IMG/VR virus record: IMGVR_UViG_3300045999_012326
Span: 1-22,750 of that record
DNA: 22,750 bases
Source: a virus
Strand: one strand, 5' to 3'
Below the pieces are notes generated by a model that ran no database searches, had not been told where the DNA came from, and saw only the letters and a program-made list of their open reading frames with translations. Positions within the stretch are counted from its first letter, which is position 1. Every line of letters begins with the position of its first letter. The translations under genes and the position numbers were made by a program. Shown piece by piece: positions 9,701 to 14,943 of the stretch.

Positions 9701-11254
9701 TCTCCAGAGCTCCCGAAACTGATGTTAGATTTCATTTCAGAAATTAAAAATCAAGTTTCTGACACTGCTGTCAAGATGATAGACTTTGAGCCTTTCACTA
9801 TTCCAAAGACCAACGAGAAAAAGCTAGGAAGTGAAACACTCAATGACTTACAGTCACTTAAAGATAAAGTGAAAGCTCTCAAGAAAGCTGGAGCTAAGAT
9901 ACAAATTAGCACAGTAAATGTAGGAGAAATAATAAAACGTGAGACTCTCTCAGTTTTAGATACACCCGAAGGAAAAGAGCTTTTGAAGTCGATGGATAAA
10001 GAAATCCAGGCCCTAGAAGATAGACTTGCTAGAACCGGAGTGAATAAAGATTTGACATTAGTTTCTAAGGAAAGAGCAAAAGTCATAACTAAATCCTTGA
10101 AGAAAGTTTTAGAGAAGTCAGTCAAAAAGATTACACCGAAAAAACTAGGCTGGATCGAAGATCCGATAACTTTGATTCCAGCTGTTCTACCCTTTCCTTG
10201 TCGGAGCAACATCGCAGTAGAGCCAATTCCGCCTTGGATGCTTCTAGTCATTGCAGGTGTAGCAAGCTTGTCTTCTCTGTTAGATTCTCCAGATGTAGAA
10301 GAAAAATTTGAAAAGTCTTTTTCTCTTCGGATAAATCTGAAGACTAGATTACCGAGATCGAAAGATTTGATGACGCAAGCCATCTCTTCTGGTCTAGATA
10401 TTGTATTAAAATTGGCAGGATCTGCTATTCCAGTTCCAGGGTGGCCAAATGCGATACCTTATCCCAAAGCAGTTTCTCCGTTGAAACAGATCATAAAAGA
10501 AGCTAAAAATTCTGTCTTTAAGAAGAAGCTTAGACTTCCGCCTCTCCCACCTGGGATACCGCCCGTTCCTATAACGCCAGAAGCAGTCCAAAAAGTTGCA
10601 AAACCGATCATAGGAGCAGCCATAGACTTGACGTTTGCGATTATTTTAGAAGAATTATTAACGTACGCTGAAAAAAAGAGTGAACAACTCGATCCGCAAA
10701 CTATAAACAAAGTAAGAAACAGTTTAGCACTGATGAAAGCCGTATTAGGAACAGACATTTGGGATATCAGAGAACAGGACATTAAGTCAGCAGCTTCTGC
10801 ATATGCAAAAAATGCTCTTCTCGGCGCTGAAAATGCTATAAAAGCGGTCATGGCCGTCGTAGATTCTGCACCAACTAAGGAATTTAAGTCAATTTTTTCA
10901 AAATTGACTATGAAGCCTGAAATAAAGCTTCCTCCGGGAACTCCTACATATGACATCGGCCAAGACATTGCATTCGCTCTGTTCAAAACATTCATATTGG
11001 GATACGTGACTGGTAAAAAGACGCCCATCCCTTATCCCGTGGTTCTGTTAGGAGCTTCTACTGGACTTCCTGGATGGGCACTTTCGACGCTTGTCAATCC
11101 ACTTTCAGCAATACAAAAAACTCCGCCGTGGGAAGGTCTTTGCCTAAAAAATGTTCCCTATGTACTATTTTTAGACATGATAGCAGCCTCAGCTCAAAGA
11201 TATGGAGGCATAGGTAACAGTTATTTAGTGCCTTACTTTACTCCGGAGCCATAG
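6770..11254 (+). CDS. Giant virion structural protein (1494 residues), function unknown
   Basis: The start ATG shares one base with the spike stop. The protein is modular: an N-terminal mixed domain (1-200); a Glu-rich acidic stretch with a Cys-Cys pair (about 213-283, including QCCEPLPEEEIEEP); coiled-coil-like charged helices (about 306-413, 623-730 and 923-1120); and four separated Pro-rich hydrophobic blocks at about 780-890, 1127-1177, 1217-1270 and 1387-1494. Motifs in these blocks include RYYPVGLQIPVPAPPG, ISIPFPILWKHI, GWPNAIPYP and TPIPYPVVLLGAS. I recall similar 'RYYPVGL.IP.P' blocks in unnamed structural proteins of T4-like environmental phages. The large size and coiled coils also suit a tape measure, but the repeated Pro-rich blocks, the Cys residues and the position directly after the spike are not typical. 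A hub- or spike-associated or DNA-ejection role is possible. The CDS is secure. Confidence 0.8.
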   Translation: MNEKSKSRAELLQLPHCEKVYDVEGVGEVIFPPGVNLVEKSVDVEIDLEEISEEEISSITAATALAIQAIEEAYDPSTAKKIKENFSSSLNWKGKKKLNLKLPFNIILSEDFFGVKISVLPNFSKLKVSYDIQKFLTDKLAALDFLKKHPIQPLAKSKRQVPLDTEKSKAEILSLITDEISPTLKEKLDSAESVYDVITIARENGVSLEENYNPTSELEELVNNESIPEELPIDDCAEPQTAISDFRGEEVNTVATQCCEPLPEEEIEEPIPEIVEPELQTEEEILEFIANVEDITDTLKKCSEEKAYADSYILRIYQVREDLYPLTFYMKKRQEIFQTYQQAISIRETIQKNVEDNRKILQTIAKKGSETSGTLFSAAIQGTNLTAKINSIEAKDSWNFDSNVAEKAQKKLKESYDILTGTTTLNKLGGTANSYKAAITTEVTAYQKNNDALTALSASLSALETSVKFKPTLDTLEIIALKAAGANALTVFTPNTLLLPTGNGNYSNQSGVNPVNKKKFYLLIDGEKKMFDELKTIYELNQFSVDMQVLYRPSNPGIPATENLRGLINERVWNKFNSTERVDFLFTAKEQGYISPKPSNSELQDTTKSVAAEVKIDDDKATEFLSNYDVNEEIKLLQKIAETRTSASEYFAKLEIVAKQDASKIYEGEIYAIQWNNSSLSKDFKDLKEKYQKEYESIIKFDEELAKKIDSLKKFSAQKKQCFADQEEALNKLSPSKETPQPIEPPCSDPFGSKPIKSSNPGPQKNCYWKEYTKNLQTVAFMPIPDILALNKRLFRYYPVGLQIPVPAPPGVLPTLALGIPDPKISIPFPILWKHILTLTTPAGQFVLWLTICPPFTVAPYLLFLDEQQNAAFLTSPKGKVTVPAPSLKWKKFLEKSLLERIPGLKIPMAALPQIDSNVNNKKPDSTKNFLEDLRKKVKAQIDKIDSQENNLSAERIEKRTKLKDFREKLNKALDTNSPELPKLMLDFISEIKNQVSDTAVKMIDFEPFTIPKTNEKKLGSETLNDLQSLKDKVKALKKAGAKIQISTVNVGEIIKRETLSVLDTPEGKELLKSMDKEIQALEDRLARTGVNKDLTLVSKERAKVITKSLKKVLEKSVKKITPKKLGWIEDPITLIPAVLPFPCRSNIAVEPIPPWMLLVIAGVASLSSLLDSPDVEEKFEKSFSLRINLKTRLPRSKDLMTQAISSGLDIVLKLAGSAIPVPGWPNAIPYPKAVSPLKQIIKEAKNSVFKKKLRLPPLPPGIPPVPITPEAVQKVAKPIIGAAIDLTFAIILEELLTYAEKKSEQLDPQTINKVRNSLALMKAVLGTDIWDIREQDIKSAASAYAKNALLGAENAIKAVMAVVDSAPTKEFKSIFSKLTMKPEIKLPPGTPTYDIGQDIAFALFKTFILGYVTGKKTPIPYPVVLLGASTGLPGWALSTLVNPLSAIQKTPPWEGLCLKNVPYVLFLDMIAASAQRYGGIGNSYLVPYFTPEP
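10887..10909 (+). repeat. AT-rich perfect inverted repeat (10-bp arms, 3-base loop)
   Basis: AGTCAATTTT, a TTC loop and AAAATTGACT form perfect arms inside the coding sequence of the 1494-residue protein (around FKSIFSKLTM). No T-run follows the second arm, and the gene continues for about 340 bases. In AT-rich DNA such a repeat may arise by chance. Confidence 0.5.
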
Positions 11255-11262
11255 ATATATAG
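11254..11262 (+). promoter_or_regulatory. Putative late promoter GATATATAG
   Basis: The G of the TAG stop of the 1494-residue gene is the first base of GATATATAG. The element lies 30 bases before the ATG of the S1-domain gene. It is identical to the copies at 5920 and 14555. The downstream leader (AACGGACCTAAAACATCTAAT) has no clear Shine-Dalgarno motif. It would head a unit of S1-domain protein, amidoligase and neck protein genes. Confidence 0.6.
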
Positions 11263-11283
11263 AACGGACCTAAAACATCTAAT

Positions 11284-12459
11284 ATGCCAAAATCATTAAA
11301 AGAAAACAAAACAATCAAAAAACAAGACAGAAAAGACAAAGTTTACTGTCATGAACCCTATGCTCAAGAGCTCTACGATCTTCTCTGTGGCATAGAAGCA
11401 CCTTGTAAAGACGTAGAAGTTGGACAAACACTCAAAGCCATTGATCTTAGAGTCTCTAAGTCTGGAGAAGTAGAAGTACACACAGACGCTGGAATAGCGG
11501 TGTACTTAGACATGAGAAAAGAGAAGAGGTATTTCGAAGCATTCGGTTTCGAAGACTACAGTTTGGAACACTTTGCAGAGCTTTCAAAAGCTGGCTGGTT
11601 CAGAGAACTTTTTTCTTCACGCGAAGAAAAAATCACAGTCGAAGGAAAACTTGGTGCTTTGAGAGGATCTCTTTACGAGTCTCACATCAACAATGTTAGA
11701 CAAGAATTCTTTGATCAAGTCAAGAAGCAATCTACTGCTTACGTAGCCAAAGTCATTTCTAAGAATCAAGGAGGATTTTTCATCAAAGTTCAAGGAATTG
11801 AAGCTTTCCTTCCCGGATCTCTTGCTGCAGCAAATAAGATTATCGACTTTGACTCTTATATTGGCAAAGAAATTCCTGTGATGGTAGAAGACTATCTTGT
11901 CAACTCTGACACATTCATTTTCTCTTACAAAAAATATCTGGAGAAAATACTTCCTTCTAAGCTAGCAGAAGTCAAAAAATTCTCTAGGCTTATTGGAAAC
12001 GTAACAGGAACAAGCAAGTATGGAATTTTCGTGGAATTCGAAGACATTTTCACTGGATTGCTCCACACTTCAGAAATGCTTCCTGAAACACTAGACAAAT
12101 TCAATTCTAGAAGCTATCGTCCTGGTCAAGAGTTGGAGCTATGGGTAAAAGACATTAAAGAAGAGAAGTTAATTTTGACAGAAATTGATCCTTCAGAAAA
12201 GATATCTGAGATGGAAAATTTCAGAAGCAAGATTGAAGGAACAGTGAGATCGTTAAAAGTCATCTCTGTTAAACCGTTCGGAGCATTCTGTGAAATAGAA
12301 GAAAATAGAGTCGGTCTTCTTCCTGTGAAGGAAATTAAGAGGATCACTAAAAAAATGGAAGTAGGGGAATTTTATCAACTTTGCATATCAAAAGTTGATC
12401 CCGAAACCGGAAAAATATACCTGAGCGCCACAAATGAAAGGGTTGCAAACGAAGTATAA
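11284..12459 (+). CDS. Ribosomal protein S1-like RNA-binding protein with three S1 domains
   Basis: This 391-residue protein has a Lys-rich N-terminus, a possible degenerate fourth OB unit at about 45-90 (EVGQTLKAIDLRV), and three S1 (OB-fold) domains. Domain A (150-220) has TAYVAKVISKNQGGFFIKVQ, IEAFLPGSLA. Domain B (232-302) is the most canonical: LIGNVTGTSKYGIFVEFEDI, TGLLHTSEM, then PGQELELWVKDI. Domain C (315-387) has IEGTVRSLKVISVKPFGAFC, GLLPVKEI and a final strand KIYLSATNER. The order 'G.V.....fG.FV......GL.h.s', 'G..v...v..id', 'i.LS' is the S1 signature. S1 domains bind single-stranded RNA; bacterial bS1 helps ribosomes load mRNAs. It follows a late-type promoter and overlaps the amidoligase gene by 26 bases. 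Translational control of late mRNA, or interference with host S1, are inferences. The enclosure within virion genes is unusual. Confidence 0.88.
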   Translation: MPKSLKENKTIKKQDRKDKVYCHEPYAQELYDLLCGIEAPCKDVEVGQTLKAIDLRVSKSGEVEVHTDAGIAVYLDMRKEKRYFEAFGFEDYSLEHFAELSKAGWFRELFSSREEKITVEGKLGALRGSLYESHINNVRQEFFDQVKKQSTAYVAKVISKNQGGFFIKVQGIEAFLPGSLAAANKIIDFDSYIGKEIPVMVEDYLVNSDTFIFSYKKYLEKILPSKLAEVKKFSRLIGNVTGTSKYGIFVEFEDIFTGLLHTSEMLPETLDKFNSRSYRPGQELELWVKDIKEEKLILTEIDPSEKISEMENFRSKIEGTVRSLKVISVKPFGAFCEIEENRVGLLPVKEIKRITKKMEVGEFYQLCISKVDPETGKIYLSATNERVANEV

Positions 12460-13807
12460 CATCCTTACAGCAGCAAAAGTTGGAATTGAATTTGAGTTCT
12501 ACACTGAAAAGACTCCTTCCGCTGCAGCAAAAGAGCTGGGAAGAGCACTCAACAAGAAAATTGTTGTTCCCAAGTCTACTGTTGCGTTTAACAAGGAGGA
12601 GAAAGGAACATATCACAGTGAACTAGAACCGACTTCTACAGTTTTCAAACTGGAGAAAGACTTCAGTGGCGGCAAAGATATGAAAGAATTGATAACTGGG
12701 CCTCTTCCCTATGAAGAGGCCCGGATTGTCATAATCAAGACGCTCGACTGGATAAAGAGCAATGGGTGGACTGACAAGAAATGTGCTATACATCTCAATG
12801 TCAGTTTCAATCCATTCTTGATTAAGCTCAAGAATGAAATTTCACACTTGAATCCACTCAAATTGATTCTCTCTTACGATGAAAATTACATATACGAAAG
12901 ATTTCCAGAAAGGAAAGACAGCGTCTATGCTCAGAGCATCAATCAAGTCATACCGATCAACAAGTTTACTTTTCAGAGCACTCCGGAAAATGTAGATTCT
13001 TCTAATTTCATTGTTCCAGATGAAAAGTACTACGGGATCAATTTCACCAAGAGAACTAAGAACTACTTGGAAATAAGATACCTTGGAGGAAAAGATTACG
13101 AATTTAAGACTGCAAAAATCTTAGAAATTTTAGACTACTCTATACTCAAAATTTATGAGAGTTTACAGACTCCGCAATTCACCACTTCAGAGATAGAAAA
13201 ACTCAAGACGATAGTTGTGAACATGAGAAAAGTCGGAGAGTCTTTTTCTAGCCCAGAGAGATTCTTTGTAGATTTTCCTAAGATCAACGTCTTCATAGAC
13301 ATGAAAGGAAATAAAGAAATCTTGAAAAGCTACTGGACTAGCATAAGAGAACAGCTTTTCAACCTGATAGTGAGCGGAGGTCTCAAGGAGGGAATCTTTA
13401 ACTTTGACACTGACATTTCAGTTTCGCAACTCAGATATGCAAAATTGAATAATGCACACGGAATAGAAAATTTTGAAATGTTTGACTGTGAATTTAATGG
13501 AGCAGGAGAAAACATTGCATTTTTTAGGTGTAAGATCAAGAATAGCCGTCTAAAAAGATGCAAGTTAGTAGAATTTAATGAGATAGAAGACTCTAAAGTA
13601 GAACACACTTCTTCGTTTCCCACTAACACATTTCTTAACTGTTACATAAATAGCCCTGATGATATCGTAGAAGGAAAGATCGAAGGTGGAGTAATCAGAA
13701 ACGCTATCATAGGACAAAGAGCTGAAATATCTTCGACTGCGCTCATGGTTGATCACACACCTGAAGCCGAAAGTAAAAAAATTCAATTGAGGAATGACAA
13801 GAAATGA
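12434..13807 (+). CDS. Amidoligase-like enzyme (GCS/glutamine-synthetase-type fold) fused to a beta-helix-like tail
   Basis: The N-terminal ~240 residues of this 457-residue protein match the pattern of the putative amidoligase (COOH-NH2 ligase) family: G17-IEFEF with acidic E19 and E21; a KELITGPLPYEEA segment (about 83-96) like the family's 'E.vTgPl.y.eA'; H120-LNVSF in place of the usual 'HvHv', with Asn at the second His; and Y211-LEIRYLGGKDYE with E213 and R215. Such enzymes use ATP to join a carboxylate to an amine. Residues 250-315 are helical. Residues 322-445 show short periodic strands (FEMFDCEFNG, IAFFRCKIKNSRLKRCKLVE, GGVIRNAIIG) typical of a right-handed beta-helix. It overlaps the S1 gene by 26 bases and the neck gene by 14. 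Substrate unknown: phage structural proteins or cell-wall peptides are possible. The key residues suggest it is active. Confidence 0.75.
   Translation: MKGLQTKYNILTAAKVGIEFEFYTEKTPSAAAKELGRALNKKIVVPKSTVAFNKEEKGTYHSELEPTSTVFKLEKDFSGGKDMKELITGPLPYEEARIVIIKTLDWIKSNGWTDKKCAIHLNVSFNPFLIKLKNEISHLNPLKLILSYDENYIYERFPERKDSVYAQSINQVIPINKFTFQSTPENVDSSNFIVPDEKYYGINFTKRTKNYLEIRYLGGKDYEFKTAKILEILDYSILKIYESLQTPQFTTSEIEKLKTIVVNMRKVGESFSSPERFFVDFPKINVFIDMKGNKEILKSYWTSIREQLFNLIVSGGLKEGIFNFDTDISVSQLRYAKLNNAHGIENFEMFDCEFNGAGENIAFFRCKIKNSRLKRCKLVEFNEIEDSKVEHTSSFPTNTFLNCYINSPDDIVEGKIEGGVIRNAIIGQRAEISSTALMVDHTPEAESKKIQLRNDKK
12696..12724 (+). repeat. GC-rich intragenic hairpin (10 perfect bp plus two more in RNA)
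   Basis: GGGCCTCTTC (12698-12707), a CCTAT loop and GAAGAGGCCC (12713-12722) form a perfect stem. In RNA it extends by U12697-G12723 and C12696-G12724. It lies within the amidoligase reading frame and encodes TGPLPYEEAR. The stem uses GGG, CCC, GCC and CGG codons, which stand out in a gene set that mostly uses GGA and AGA. No T-run follows, so it is not a standard intrinsic terminator. Confidence 0.75.
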
Positions 13808-14525
13808 TCTAGTTCAGATGGTTCTTAGAGAGCTAGACAGCTCTTTTGCTCTACCTGTTCAAATACAACCTCAGGAAATAGAGAGAAACATAGACCAGTC
13901 TGCATTGTGGTTTTATGAAAATTACAGAGATTCGGTAGAAACTCAATACTTCATAATCAAGTTAGAAGAGTTCCAGAAACCTGCATGGAAAGAGTGTAGA
14001 GTGATCAATATGCCAGAGGGAGTAGTCTCAGTTTTCGAAGTACGAGAAATTACAGGTGCTGGATTGCTAGGTACCGTTGACCGAGATTTCGCCGACAACA
14101 AGCTTATTGCTTCAGAAATTTATCTTTCTCCGTTCTTAGGAGACGGTCTAGTCTACAGGATTGCACAGTACCAGTTTTTTGATCTGACAAAAGCGTTCTT
14201 CATGGACTTGATAAGATTTGACTTCAACAGAAGGACACTCAAACTTAAAATCTTGGGTAGAGATCCACGTAGAGATCTTTTCATACAAACTTACGTCAAG
14301 ATACCTGCAGACAAACTTTACGACGACTATTATTTTTACAGATACGTCACTGCAAAGTCTAAACTGTCTTTGGCCAGACAGTTGAGCTTCTTTGACTTTA
14401 ACTTGATGGGTGGAATCAAAATAAATGTTTCCGATCTTCGTTCTGAGGCAACTGAAGAGATAGCAAAGGTCGAACAAGAAATAAAGGATCAAGACACTCC
14501 AGATTACTTCATGGTTTGGCACTAA
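13794..14525 (+). CDS. Probable neck/head-completion protein (gp13/gp14-like)
   Basis: This 243-residue protein starts inside the end of the amidoligase gene (14-base overlap; GAGG at 13789-13792 is only one base from the ATG). The N-terminus has the helix pattern IERNIDQSALWFYENYRDSV, like the 'I...Id.Al..f..yH.d' start of neck and connector proteins of T4-like phages. A beta domain follows (MPEGVVSVFEVREITG). The C-terminal part has a helical LSLARQLSFFDFNLMGGIKI segment, a 'SDLRSEATEEIAKVEQEI' helix and a DTPDYFMVW terminus, which I associate with phage neck or virion structural proteins. T4 gp13 and gp14 (309 and 256 residues) close the portal after packaging and receive the tail. Homology is judged from pattern only; a baseplate or adaptor role is the alternative. 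Confidence 0.72.
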   Translation: MTRNDLVQMVLRELDSSFALPVQIQPQEIERNIDQSALWFYENYRDSVETQYFIIKLEEFQKPAWKECRVINMPEGVVSVFEVREITGAGLLGTVDRDFADNKLIASEIYLSPFLGDGLVYRIAQYQFFDLTKAFFMDLIRFDFNRRTLKLKILGRDPRRDLFIQTYVKIPADKLYDDYYFYRYVTAKSKLSLARQLSFFDFNLMGGIKINVSDLRSEATEEIAKVEQEIKDQDTPDYFMVWH

Positions 14526-14554
14526 AATTGACTTCTCACATATCTGCCGGTAGA

Positions 14555-14563
14555 GATATATAG
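14555..14563 (+). promoter_or_regulatory. Putative late promoter GATATATAG of the wedge operon
   Basis: This exact GATATATAG lies in the longest intergenic gap of the window (14526-14580), 26 bases before the gp25 ATG. Unlike the other copies it is not fused to a stop codon. A short inverted repeat, CCGGT (14547-14551) and ACCGG (14576-14580, touching the ATG), flanks it. No Shine-Dalgarno sequence is visible. It would drive gp25, gp6, the 79-residue gene, the gp7-like gene and the fibre-like gene. Confidence 0.6.
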
Positions 14564-14580
14564 TTAAAATCTGAAACCGG

Positions 14581-14943
14581 ATGCTAAAAGAGATTTACAC
14601 TAGAGACCCTTCTGATCCATTCTACCGTCCTGACGTTTTTGAGATTGAAAGCGATCTAGAAAATCTGCTTGGACAAATCAGAATGGTCATGTTTACTAGG
14701 CCAGCAGAGGTCATTGGAATGATCCCTTTTGGCCTTGATCTGGAATCTCTGGTCTTTTCTACGAATCTCACTAACTCTGCGATCGAAGAAAGAGTTAGAA
14801 CTGCTATTTACACATATTGTCCAGATGCAGACGCATTTGACGTTCAAATACTAGTACAGTTTTATTATGGCACTACGAGAGACATCTGCGTTATAGATAT
14901 ATTGATAGATGGCACAAAATACCTTGGAATTTTACTGAAATGA
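14581..14943 (+). CDS. 25: Baseplate wedge protein gp25
   Basis: This 120-residue protein is the right size for T4 gp25 (132 residues), the sheath-initiating wedge subunit with a lysozyme-like but non-enzymatic fold shared with type VI secretion TssE. Diagnostic segments are the N-terminal helix region (FEIESDLENLLGQIRMVMFT), the core EVIGMIPFGLDLESLVF (43-59, the family's 'e..g.p.fG.dl...lf' with the conserved Glu preceding it), IEERVRTAIYTYCPDA, and the final strands QFYYGTTRDICVIDI and GTKYLGILLK. It heads the wedge operon, and its TGA overlaps the gp6 ATG (ATGA), so gp25 and gp6, which contact each other in the wedge, are probably co-translated. No enzymatic activity is expected. Confidence 0.93.
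   Translation: MLKEIYTRDPSDPFYRPDVFEIESDLENLLGQIRMVMFTRPAEVIGMIPFGLDLESLVFSTNLTNSAIEERVRTAIYTYCPDADAFDVQILVQFYYGTTRDICVIDILIDGTKYLGILLK

Noticed and set aside
10887-10909. AT-rich inverted repeat as a functional site
   Set aside because: It is inside a coding region, composed mostly of A and T, with no associated motif; chance occurrence is plausible.
9751-11028. Two long minus-strand open frames (210 and 189 codons) opposite the 1494-residue gene
   Set aside because: They lie fully antisense to a well-formed coding sequence with clear modules. Their translations are Ser/Phe-rich, as expected from the complement of AGA/GAA-rich codons, and no promoter-like or start signals accompany them.
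11252-11254. Possible recoding of TAG, as in some large phages
   Set aside because: TAG ends the 1494-residue gene directly before a promoter-like element and a new gene. Genes also end normally at TAA and TGA, and no reading frame needs a TAG read-through.
6770-11254. Confident call of tape measure protein
   Set aside because: Length and coiled coils fit, but the repeated Pro-rich hydrophobic blocks, the Cys residues and the position after the spike do not allow a firm call.
12696-12724. Intrinsic transcription terminator
   Set aside because: The stem is strong but no T-run follows, and the reading frame continues for over 1 kb.
14547-14580. CCGGT/ACCGG inverted repeat around the wedge promoter as an operator or terminator
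   Set aside because: The arms are only 5 bases, spaced 24 bases apart; this is too weak to support a regulatory call.
14889-14906. AGATATATTGATAG in the end of gp25 as a further late promoter for gp6
   Set aside because: It differs from GATATATAG at the eighth position, lies in coding sequence, and gp6 is already coupled to gp25 by ATGA.
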